Below are positions 1 to 5,476 of a stretch of 5,926 bases of DNA, in pieces (the stretch's first letter is position 1; every line of letters begins with the position of its first letter). The notes beneath the pieces were generated by a model. It was given only the letters and a program-made list of their open reading frames with translations, ran no database searches and was not told where the DNA came from. The stretch comes from Candidatus Bipolaricaulota bacterium (GTDB taxonomy: Bacteria; Bipolaricaulota; Bipolaricaulia; M55B111). The stretch spans positions 1 to 5,926 of the forward strand of contig JAGXLQ010000086.1 of the NCBI GenBank assembly GCA_018334595.1, given 5' to 3'. The translations under genes were made by a program, and so were the position numbers.

Positions 1-1273
1 GGGGTAATCCACGCCGCGCTGTAAGGTCTCCTTGCCGGGGGGGCAGAAGAGCCAGGTTAAATACCCCGCCGAGCTCGTCCCTTTCAAACAGAGTGACCTC
101 GTGGCCTCTTCTGGAAGCCACTACCGCAGCAGACATTCCCGCCAGGCCACCGCCGACCACGGCGACCTTTCTTTCTTTTTCGGCTTTACTGGGGACTTCC
201 ATCCTCCCCACCTCCGGGTTCATCAGACAGCCTAAACCCTTACCGGACTTGACCCCTCCGAGACATCCATCGGAGCAGGCAAGACAGGGACGGACCTCAC
301 CTTCGACCTCATCCAGGTACTTTCCGACGAAGTCGGGGTCAGCAAGAAGTGCCCGTCCAACTGCGATAAAATCGGACATACCTTCTTCCAGGATCTCATC
401 TATGTCCTCAAAGCTATTCACACGACCAACCGAGATAACCGGTATGGACACCCGCGACTTGATCTCTCCGGCCATCTCCCAGGTCCTGCCCTTGGTGGTG
501 AACATGTGCTGAAAGTACCAAGGCGGGGTCGTGCATACGGTCCCGGCTGAAACGTGTACGGCATCTGCGCCGTTGGCCTCGAGCAGTTCGGCAAAGTCCT
601 TCATCTCATTAAGTTCTATGCCCCCACTAACCATCTCGTCACCGCTTATCCTTACCTGGACCGGCAAGCTAACGACGTCCTTGACGCCCGTAAGGACCTC
701 TAGGGCAAACCTTATCCTGTTTCCGAAACTTCCACCGTATTCGTCCTCCCTGTCGTTTACCCTGGGAGAGAGGAACTGAGCGACCAGATACCCGTGTCCA
801 AATTGAAGCTCCACTACGTCAAAGTTCGCCCTCTTTGCCCGGATAGCCGCTTCCTGGAAGGTCCTGATGGCCCTATCGATATCCCCTTGTTTCATGCGTT
901 CGGGCTTTGCTCCGCCATTTCCGCAAGCTCTGTCTGTGGATGAAAAGTAGATGTTATCGGGTATCCCGGGATTTGCCATCCTTCCCGGGTGGTTAAGGTG
1001 AACGACAGCCTTGCTACCACCTTCGTGAATTACTCCAGTAAGGCTCTTTAGTCCTTCGATCTTGTCGTCGGTATCAATTCCTATCTGGGTAGGCGATTCT
1101 CTCAACCTGCTGTCGATGTATACCGGTTCGGGTATAACTGCTCCAACGTGTTTCACTCTCCTCCGGTAGAACTCCAGGTGCCTATCGGTAACCAGCCCAT
1201 TTCCCTCGTTGTAACCTGTCTTTATCGGTGCCATGATGAACCGATTTCTTAAATCAATTTCACCAATTTGCAC
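1..1273 (-). CDS. NADH:flavin oxidoreductase, Old Yellow Enzyme / 2,4-dienoyl-CoA reductase type (partial, frame broken near edge)
   Basis: This is an FMN TIM-barrel ene-reductase fused to an iron-sulfur motif and an NAD(P)/FAD domain; such enzymes reduce activated C=C bonds, and the substrate here is unknown. Translating from GTG at 1273 gives a typical N-terminus (IGEIDLRNRFIMAPI, residues 3-17), the HLNHPGR motif (92-98), GHGYL with the probable catalytic Tyr162, and QFLSPRVNDREDEYGGS (166-182). The cluster motif C-x2-C-x3-C-x11-C follows (Cys330, 333, 337, 349), then the dinucleotide loop GGGLAG (374-379). Family members are usually about 640-680 residues; some 412 are readable before the frame breaks at a seven-G run (37-43). 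With six Gs it would continue LLPPGKETLQRGVDYP, the expected family sequence. The GTG start is fixed by a perfect AAGGAGGT five bases upstream and a TGA stop just beyond that. The gene lies downstream of mrp on the same strand. Confidence 0.93.
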   Translation of the reverse strand, partial: MQIGEIDLRNRFIMAPIKTGYNEGNGLVTDRHLEFYRRRVKHVGAVIPEPVYIDSRLRESPTQIGIDTDDKIEGLKSLTGVIHEGGSKAVVHLNHPGRMANPGIPDNIYFSSTDRACGNGGAKPERMKQGDIDRAIRTFQEAAIRAKRANFDVVELQFGHGYLVAQFLSPRVNDREDEYGGSFGNRIRFALEVLTGVKDVVSLPVQVRISGDEMVSGGIELNEMKDFAELLEANGADAVHVSAGTVCTTPPWYFQHMFTTKGRTWEMAGEIKSRVSIPVISVGRVNSFEDIDEILEEGMSDFIAVGRALLADPDFVGKYLDEVEGEVRPCLACSDGCLGGVKSGKGLGCLMNPEVGRMEVPSKAEKERKVAVVGGGLAGMSAAVVASRRGHEVTLFERDELGGVFNLALLPPRQGDLTARRGLP

Positions 1274-1367
1274 AAGTGACCTCCTTCAATATAATAAAAT
1301 ATTTAAATCATTGAATGGGAAAACGAAAAAAACCCACCATGAATTTAATTTACGAGAGACCGGGAGG
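1274..1367 (-). other. AT-rich gap between mrp and the oxidoreductase
   Basis: This 94-bp spacer is strongly AT-rich in its half nearest the oxidoreductase (about 1288-1312, reading TTTAAATATTTTATTATATT on the minus strand). It also carries a seven-T run (minus strand, 1326-1332). Such composition suits a separate promoter for the oxidoreductase, but I cannot find a convincing -35/-10 pair. The T run has no adjacent stable stem, so it is not a clear terminator. Whether the oxidoreductase is co-transcribed with mrp stays open. Confidence 0.4.
1279..1286 (-). promoter_or_regulatory. Ribosome binding site of the flavin oxidoreductase
   Basis: On the minus strand this reads AAGGAGGT, fully complementary to the usual 16S rRNA 3' end, and it ends five bases before GTG 1273. 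An ATG 13 codons further in (1234) has no such site, and starting there would remove the conserved N-terminal strand IGEIDLRNRF. GTG is therefore the chosen start. Confidence 0.85.
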
Positions 1368-2192
1368 CTAACTCCGGTTGATATACTCCTCAAATCTTTC
1401 AACAACCCCGGCAAAGGCTTTTGCGGCCTCCGACCCGGGATATTGCTGGACAAATGGAACCCCGTCGTCGCCGGTTTGAACTATCCGGTGATCCAGAGGA
1501 ACGGTCCCCAGGAAGTTTACACCCAGCTCCCCGGCGGCCTTCTTCCCGCCCCCGGACTTAAATATCTCGGTCTTCTCTCCACAATGGGGGCAGATAAACC
1601 CACTCATATTCTCGATTATGCCGATAACCGGCATGTCTAATTTCTTGGAAAAGTTGACCGATTTCCTCGAATCTAGAAGCGAAAGGTCCTGGGGCGTGGT
1701 GACGATAATTGACCCATCAAGGTTCTCAAGCAGCTGGGCAATTGACAGCGCTTCGTCGCCCGTACCTGGAGGAAGATCGATAATCAAATACTCTAACCCT
1801 CCCCAGTTTACGTCGTTCAAAAACTGCCTGATCGCTTTCATTTTTAACGGCCCCCGCCAGATTACCGGGGAATCCTTGTCCGGTAGGGTGAATGCCATCG
1901 ACATAACCCTCAAGTTGTTCAACTTGGCCGGCTCAATCCTATTCTCAGAACCGGACAGTAGCTGGTCCTCCACACCCAGAATTTTTGGGATGTTAGGACC
2001 GTGAATATCCGCATCGAGAACACCAATATTCTTATCCGTCTTCTCCGCCAGTGATGCAGCCAGATTCGCCGATACGGTGCTCTTCCCCACTCCACCTTTT
2101 CCACTCATAACCACAAGTGCGTGTTCGACCTTTTCAAGATTTATCTTGTTCTGTTTCACTTGTCCCTGACCCGTTTGACTCTTTTCGTTCAT
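1368..2192 (-). CDS. mrp: Mrp/NBP35-family iron-sulfur cluster carrier ATPase
   Basis: This cytosolic P-loop ATPase of the Mrp/ApbC/NBP35 family binds a 4Fe-4S cluster at a dimer interface and hands it to target proteins. Of 274 residues, the deviant Walker A GKGGVGKS lies at 31-38. The switch-I signature DADIHGPN is at 60-67, a Walker B-like LIIDLPPGTGDE follows mid-protein, and the cluster-ligating CPHC pair is at 201-204 in ENMSGFICPHCGEKTEIF. The N-terminal MIP18/DUF59 domain of longer Mrp proteins is absent, so this is the short form. I chose ATG at 2192 because AAGGGGGA precedes it; an in-frame GTG at 2231 adds 13 residues but lacks a ribosome site and sits only about 15 bases from the predicted transcript start. 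A promoter and inverted repeat lie directly upstream. Divergent NifX-like and MinD-ferredoxin genes suggest it serves a metal-cluster locus. Confidence 0.95.
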   Translation of the reverse strand: MNEKSQTGQGQVKQNKINLEKVEHALVVMSGKGGVGKSTVSANLAASLAEKTDKNIGVLDADIHGPNIPKILGVEDQLLSGSENRIEPAKLNNLRVMSMAFTLPDKDSPVIWRGPLKMKAIRQFLNDVNWGGLEYLIIDLPPGTGDEALSIAQLLENLDGSIIVTTPQDLSLLDSRKSVNFSKKLDMPVIGIIENMSGFICPHCGEKTEIFKSGGGKKAAGELGVNFLGTVPLDHRIVQTGDDGVPFVQQYPGSEAAKAFAGVVERFEEYINRS

Positions 2193-2197
2193 TGCTT

Positions 2198-2204
2198 CCC
2201 CCTT
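2198..2204 (-). promoter_or_regulatory. Ribosome binding site that decides the mrp start
   Basis: The minus strand reads AAGGGGG five bases before ATG 2192, close to the consensus AAGGAGG. No comparable purine run precedes the longer in-frame GTG at 2231, which favours the 274-residue product. Confidence 0.65.
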
Positions 2205-2231
2205 AAAACGTAAAAACTCTTGTAAGGACAC

Positions 2232-2249
2232 TATCGTTTCGCTACGATA
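2232..2249. promoter_or_regulatory. Operator-like inverted repeat at the predicted mrp transcription start
   Basis: The sequence TATCGT-ttcgct-ACGATA is a perfect 6-bp inverted repeat with a 6-bp spacer. An overlapping pair, ATCGTT (2233-2238) and AACGAT (2249-2254), extends the symmetry. It covers the expected start point of the promoter at 2253-2280, the usual place for a repressor site. No regulator gene is in the window, so the binding protein is unknown. It might instead act as a weak 5' mRNA hairpin. Confidence 0.45.
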
Positions 2250-2252
2250 ACG

Positions 2253-2280
2253 ATTCTATCATATGCACGACTCATATCAA
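2253..2280 (-). promoter_or_regulatory. Predicted sigma70-type promoter of mrp
   Basis: On the minus strand, TTGATA (2280-2275) and TAGAAT (2258-2253) are separated by 16 bases. Each matches its consensus at five of six positions. Predicted transcription starts near 2246, giving a leader of about 54 bases to ATG 2192. The -35 box begins immediately after the stop codon of the upstream membrane-protein gene, so mrp can be transcribed independently of the transporter pair. Confidence 0.6.
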
Positions 2281-2976
2281 CTAATGGCGGTTACGCCTCC
2301 ACTCGTAGCCAGGCTCCTCCTCAGGAACCTCTCCCTTTCTATCCTCCTTCAACAGGAAGATTCCGGTAACCGCAATGATAGTCAAGGCGACCATAAACAG
2401 GAGGACTGTAGTAATCACCGCCAGGCCGGGAATAAAACCGATCCGCGCCCTGTACAACAGTGTCTCGATCTTACTCGCAGGGAGCGGGTGAAGATTTATC
2501 TTCATCCCCCAGCTGAGAACGATGGTGAGGAAAATCCAGAGGTATATCCGTCGCAACCTCATGGTCATCGCGGCAAGAAAACCGACTTTGTGTTCCGGCT
2601 GTCGCAGGTCACTTGCCAATAATTTCCTCCATTCTTCCCGGGGAGGGGTGGATTGGGGGTCCAGCACGTTGGCGATGAAGTTCTCCTCGAGCAATCGTAA
2701 TCGGGTCCTCCACACCTCGTGCATCTGATACCTGTGGGACTCGAGCATTAGAACGGCAAAGGTTAACGGCACGACTAACAGGATAAGGGCGGGGGATCTT
2801 GTCGGTGAGGAATAGGACCACGTGATCATACCCGCGGCCATAACAAGAGACCAGTACGGCGTCGTATCCAGCCTGTTACGCCAGGTGTTTACACGTTGTA
2901 CCTCTCCGCGGTAGAGGTGGATCAACACCATTTCAATCTCATCGTTGGATGACTTTGAAGTATTATTTTCACTCAT
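2281..2976 (-). CDS. DUF2270-type integral membrane protein of unknown function
   Basis: The 231-residue product resembles DUF2270 proteins: a soluble start with HLYRGEVQRVNTWRNRLDTT (20-39), then a membrane hairpin (about 41-57 and 62-78). A charged segment, HRYQMHEVWRTRLRLLEENF (81-100), follows, then a loop with LRQPEHK and a second hydrophobic pair (about 143-162 and 178-209). It ends in a short, highly charged tail (KEDRKGEVPEEEPGYEWRRNRH). The function of this family is not established. I chose ATG at 2976, which begins a polar SENNTSKSS stretch; GTG at 2985 or 3033 is possible, but the latter would overlap the upstream gene by 28 bases with non-conserved-looking residues. No strong ribosome site is seen. 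It begins 29 bases after the transporter stop, so the two are probably co-transcribed and may act together at the membrane. Confidence 0.8.
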   Translation of the reverse strand: MSENNTSKSSNDEIEMVLIHLYRGEVQRVNTWRNRLDTTPYWSLVMAAGMITWSYSSPTRSPALILLVVPLTFAVLMLESHRYQMHEVWRTRLRLLEENFIANVLDPQSTPPREEWRKLLASDLRQPEHKVGFLAAMTMRLRRIYLWIFLTIVLSWGMKINLHPLPASKIETLLYRARIGFIPGLAVITTVLLFMVALTIIAVTGIFLLKEDRKGEVPEEEPGYEWRRNRH

Positions 2977-3005
2977 CTTGTTCACGTCTAAGGTTAGCAC
3001 AGAAC

Positions 3006-4253
3006 TTAACCGTCCGCAAAGGCATCCCTCCACATGTCGTAACCAAGAGCGATCAGGCCCAGAACCATTATTCCCGAAGCAAATAGAAATGCGACCTGGA
3101 AGGAAAAGAACTCGATCAAACCACCTGCCAGAAACGGCAGAGGTGCGGTTATCGCTATCGCGGTCCCCAGCAATCCCGTATAGGTCGCCCTCTTATCACT
3201 CGGGGCTATCTCGAGCAACTGCGTATTGAAGCCCACCTCCCTCGCGTTCATCCCGGCGCCGGCGAGGACGAACACGACCGAGAAGTACACCGCCCCCGCA
3301 TTCGTAATAAGCAGGGCAACAATTGGAGTTATTGCACCCAGGGAGAGGCAGAGCAAGATAACCAGATTGGAATTCTTCTCCGCTAGGCTCCCCCAGGCGA
3401 TGTTGGATAACGCCCCACCGAACACCCTCGCCGCCAGGTAGATTCCGATCAAGCCACCGGCTATCCCCACTGTTTCCTTAAAAAAAACGATATAATAGGG
3501 AATTATCATTATATGGAACCCAGCCACGATTCTTACCATTAGGAATATCCTCAACTCCCGATCGTTCTTCAGGGTTGCAATAATGCCTGGAAAATACGAG
3601 GTTATCGGGGTTCTTTCCCGTGACTCCCCCCTCGGTTCCTCGATCAGATAGAACCCCAACACTCCGACTAACAGGGCACCAGCGGAGAGCAGAAATAGTA
3701 TTCCGTAGTTGTTTGGGAAACCGAGGGAGAAGGAGTCTCCCAAAACGTACCTGACGAGAAACCCCGCACCAAACGCCAGCAGGCTCCCGGTCACCTGCCG
3801 GCTTGCGTAGAATCTGGCACGGCTGCTGTCTGGAATTGACTTTCCGATGATATCTGTGTAGGCGACACCACCGAGAGAGCCTGTCATAGAGTAGACCAAC
3901 AGAGAAAAGAACAGAAGTGATAGGAGAATAACAGGTCTACTTACCCCCACAGTCATAACGAAGAGTCCCATCAGAAACCAAATAAACACACGGCTCAGAA
4001 TCGCGATGTAGAGGAAGGGTTTCTTTCTTGCCCGGGGCTCTACGAAATTGGCAAAAAGGGTTTGTGGCAGGTTTCCCGCACTTAAGTAAATAGAGGGGAG
4101 AAGGGCAATCAAAAACTTAGACCCCGTTATCGAGCTCACGAATGCCGGCAGGATCAAATCAATATCAGCCAGCCTGACGCTGACACGGAGAAAGGTTCCG
4201 TGTATCAAGCCACCAATAAAGTTCTTTTGCTTATCGATCTCTTCTTCAGCCAT
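3006..4253 (-). CDS. Major facilitator superfamily transporter
   Basis: This 415-residue protein has roughly twelve hydrophobic segments spread along its length, the size and pattern of a single-domain MFS carrier in the cytoplasmic membrane. A short polar N-terminus (MAEEEIDKQKN) precedes the first helices. A basic cytoplasmic loop, EPRARKKP (72-79), sits where the MFS signature loop between helices 2 and 3 is expected, though its sequence departs from the classic G-x3-D-R-x-G-R-R. A central polar loop, EEPRGESRERTP, divides the two six-helix halves. Substrate cannot be deduced; no drug-pump or sugar-carrier motif stands out. ATG 4253 is the only sensible start, but it lacks a good Shine-Dalgarno sequence, so translation may be weak or depend on other leader features. 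A promoter with a perfect TTGACA lies upstream, and the gene is followed closely by the DUF2270 gene. Confidence 0.88.
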   Translation of the reverse strand: MAEEEIDKQKNFIGGLIHGTFLRVSVRLADIDLILPAFVSSITGSKFLIALLPSIYLSAGNLPQTLFANFVEPRARKKPFLYIAILSRVFIWFLMGLFVMTVGVSRPVILLSLLFFSLLVYSMTGSLGGVAYTDIIGKSIPDSSRARFYASRQVTGSLLAFGAGFLVRYVLGDSFSLGFPNNYGILFLLSAGALLVGVLGFYLIEEPRGESRERTPITSYFPGIIATLKNDRELRIFLMVRIVAGFHIMIIPYYIVFFKETVGIAGGLIGIYLAARVFGGALSNIAWGSLAEKNSNLVILLCLSLGAITPIVALLITNAGAVYFSVVFVLAGAGMNAREVGFNTQLLEIAPSDKRATYTGLLGTAIAITAPLPFLAGGLIEFFSFQVAFLFASGIMVLGLIALGYDMWRDAFADG

Positions 4254-4285
4254 TACCGCAATTCATCCCGCTTTCGGCCCCTAAG

Positions 4286-4293
4286 TTGTACAA
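4286..4293. promoter_or_regulatory. Palindrome TTGTACAA downstream of the transporter promoter
   Basis: This perfect 8-bp palindrome is flanked by further near-symmetry (AAG before, TTT after). It lies just past the predicted leftward start point, where a regulator could block transcription. Short palindromes arise by chance, so this is only a candidate site. Confidence 0.25.
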
Positions 4294-4304
4294 TTTTATC
4301 TCGC

Positions 4305-4333
4305 GTTAGAGCCTGTCGACCTGGTTGTGTCAA
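4305..4333 (-). promoter_or_regulatory. Predicted sigma70-type promoter of the transporter-DUF2270 pair
   Basis: The minus strand has a perfect TTGACA (4333-4328), a 17-base spacer, and TCTAAC (4310-4305), which matches TATAAT at four of six positions. Predicted start is near 4298, leaving about 45 bases of leader before ATG 4253. Confidence 0.55.
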
Positions 4334-4500
4334 GTATGATAGCTTACTCCGATGAAATATTCTACAGGAAAGTCGGCTCCCGGGGATTGATTCTATCCCT
4401 GGCTTGAATTTAGGCCTCTAATTATCTAGCATAAACTAGCGTTTTAATCAATTGCACAATTTAAGACGCTGGGTGGGACAACCCTGATATTGGAGGAAGC

Positions 4501-4558
4501 GCTGGCTCATAATCCCACTGAACGGGGCCAACAATCCTGTTTTGGGCCGCTCACCAGC
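4501..4558. repeat. Foldable inverted-repeat segment in the rightward leader region
   Basis: Outer arms GCTGG (4501-4505) and CCAGC (4554-4558) enclose an inner stem-loop. GGCCAACA (4526-4533) pairs across the loop ATCC with TGTT (4538-4541) and then GGGCC (4544-4548), with a two-base TT bulge and one spare G. The result is a compact nested structure that could form on either strand. It lies 56 bases upstream of the first NifX-like gene, so it could be a leader RNA structure or a relic of a mobile-element end. No known RNA family is recognised. Confidence 0.35.
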
Positions 4559-4613
4559 TATAGGGCGGGGACGTAACGGATATTTCAGTACAAAACATAG
4601 GTGAGGTAGATAT

Positions 4614-4985
4614 ATGAAAATCGCAGTGACCTCGCTTGGCGAGGATCTTTCATCTGGTATAGACGGAAGGTTTGGCAGGTGTGATTACTTCGTAATCGTT
4701 GACCCGGAAACACTTGACTACGAAGCAATACCCAACCAAAGCAAGAACGCGATAGGCGGGGCTGGCCCGGCAGCGGCCCAGACCGTTGCCGGATCAGGCG
4801 TAACCGCGATATTGACGGGGAACGTAGGGCCAAACGCTTACCGCGCCCTCTCCTCCGCCGGGATCGAGATCTACACCGGCTCCTCCGGCACGGTGAAGGA
4901 CGCAGTTAGAGACTTCAACGAGGGCAATCTCTCTAAGACCGAGGGGTCAACTACCCCCGGCGGCGGAGGCAAGAGAAGAAGATAA
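4614..4985 (+). CDS. NifX/NifB-C-terminal-family (orange-protein-like) metal-cluster protein, copy 1
   Basis: The 123-residue product belongs to the dinitrogenase iron-molybdenum cofactor family (Pfam Nitro_FeMo-Co), an RNase H-like fold that binds metal clusters or cofactor precursors. Visible hallmarks are MKIAVTS at the N-terminus, GIDGRFGRCDYFVIVD (15-30), a central GGAGPAAAQTVAGSGVTAILTGNVGPNAYRAL region quoted here only in outline (about 49-80), and GIEIYTG followed by an amphipathic helix. The only cysteine is Cys23. The tail is glycine-rich and basic (GGGGKRRR) rather than histidine-rich. Size matches stand-alone orange proteins of Desulfovibrio. AGGTGAGGT sits six bases before ATG, and two tandem TAA stops end it. 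It is the first gene of the rightward group, 31 bases ahead of its paralogue. No nitrogenase genes are present, so a role in nitrogen fixation is not supported; the metal is unknown. Confidence 0.9.
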   Translation: MKIAVTSLGEDLSSGIDGRFGRCDYFVIVDPETLDYEAIPNQSKNAIGGAGPAAAQTVAGSGVTAILTGNVGPNAYRALSSAGIEIYTGSSGTVKDAVRDFNEGNLSKTEGSTTPGGGGKRRR

Positions 4986-5016
4986 TAAACTAAATACTAA
5001 TACTTCAGGTGAGAAT

Positions 5017-5421
5017 ATGAAAATTTGTTTTCCAACGTCAGGCAATGGAGGAATGAACGACGAAGTTGGCTTTCATTTTGGAAGAGTCCCCTCGTATACG
5101 ATATATGACGACGAGAGGGATGAGGTGGACGTGATTCCCAACGAGAGCAGCCACCGTGGTGGCAGCGGCCTGCCCGCAGATCTACTTGCCGAACAGGGTG
5201 TAGACGCCATGGTATGCGGAGACTTAGGCAGGAAGGCATTGACACTCTTTGACGATCACTGTATCGAAGTTTACACAGGCTATTCCGGCAAGAAAGTTAG
5301 CGAAGCATTAAAGGAGTGGCAGGAAGGGAATTCGTCTCCCGCTTCCGAAGGAGATGGTTGCCAGGAGCACGCCTTTAGAGACGAGTCTCATCAGCACAAG
5401 GGTGATCGTCGCCACGGATAG
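5017..5421 (+). CDS. NifX/NifB-C-terminal-family (orange-protein-like) metal-cluster protein, copy 2
   Basis: This 134-residue paralogue has the same fold signatures: MKICFPTSG, GFHFGRVPSYTIYDD (18-32), GGSGLPADLLAEQGVDAMVCGDLG (48-71, key residues Gly48, Leu52-Pro53, Cys67) and the closing IEVYTG helix. It differs from copy 1 in its candidate ligands: Cys4, Cys67, Cys82 and a Cys/His-rich tail (Cys115, His118, His125, His127, His133). Such tails occur in relatives and suggest metal binding, though no ligand is proven. A clear AGGTGAG lies before ATG, echoing the site of copy 1, and the short gap implies one transcript. The MinD-ferredoxin ATPase follows 55 bases later, the usual partner of such proteins. 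I infer a scaffold or carrier for an iron-sulfur or heterometal cluster. Confidence 0.9.
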   Translation: MKICFPTSGNGGMNDEVGFHFGRVPSYTIYDDERDEVDVIPNESSHRGGSGLPADLLAEQGVDAMVCGDLGRKALTLFDDHCIEVYTGYSGKKVSEALKEWQEGNSSPASEGDGCQEHAFRDESHQHKGDRRHG

Positions 5422-5467
5422 GGACTACTTTTCCGAGTACTATCCCGCTCACTCAGTCACGAGCAAA

Positions 5468-5473
5468 AGGAGA
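5468..5473 (+). promoter_or_regulatory. Ribosome binding site of the MinD-ferredoxin ATPase
   Basis: AGGAGA within AAAAGGAGATAT lies three bases before ATG 5477 by strict count, somewhat tight but clearly purine-rich. It fixes the start, which puts the P-loop at residue 8 as expected for this family. Confidence 0.65.
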
Positions 5474-5476
5474 TAT

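Larger units (their letters stand above)
4254..4613. other. Divergent intergenic region between the transporter and the NifX-like genes
   Basis: This 360-bp gap must drive both directions. Leftward it holds a good promoter (4305-4333) and the palindrome TTGTACAA. Rightward there are two weak sigma70-like pairs: TTGAAT (4404-4409) with TAGCAT (4427-4432) at 17 bases, and CTGATA (4484-4489) with CATAAT (4508-4513) at 18 bases. Either would leave a leader of roughly 95-175 bases before ATG 4614. A direct repeat of CTAGC occurs at 4426-4440. A foldable GC-rich segment lies at 4501-4558. A 23-codon open stretch (4336-4407) lacks a ribosome site. I recognise no riboswitch class and no sigma54 promoter. 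Confidence 0.6.

Noticed and set aside
93..779. Plus-strand open frames opposite the oxidoreductase (93-512 and 531-779)
   Set aside because: They are antisense shadows: the minus strand carries clear family motifs throughout, and the plus-strand translations are low-complexity Ser/Pro/Thr-rich with no recognisable domain.
1360..1377. Hairpin over the mrp stop codon (CCGGAG, loop TTAGC, CTCCCGG) as a terminator
   Set aside because: The stem is short and bulged, and the nearest T run on that strand (1332-1326) begins about 28 bases later, too far for an intrinsic terminator.
2193..2231. Longer mrp start at GTG 2231
   Set aside because: There is no ribosome site before it, it lies about 15 bases from the predicted transcript start, and ATG 2192 has a good site.
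4485..4512. Resemblance of TGGAGGAAGCGCTGG to the signal recognition particle RNA core
   Set aside because: The invariant GGTCAGG and GGAAGSAGC elements of that RNA are missing, and the flanks do not form the long hairpin.
4495..4545. A tRNA-Met-like anticodon segment (GGCTCATAATCC)
   Set aside because: No matching acceptor stem, no D-arm and no GTTCRA T-loop can be placed around it on either strand.
4614..5421. Nitrogen-fixation cluster
   Set aside because: The NifX family relation is real, but no nitrogenase structural or nifB-type radical SAM gene is present in the window, and such small proteins are common outside nitrogen fixers.
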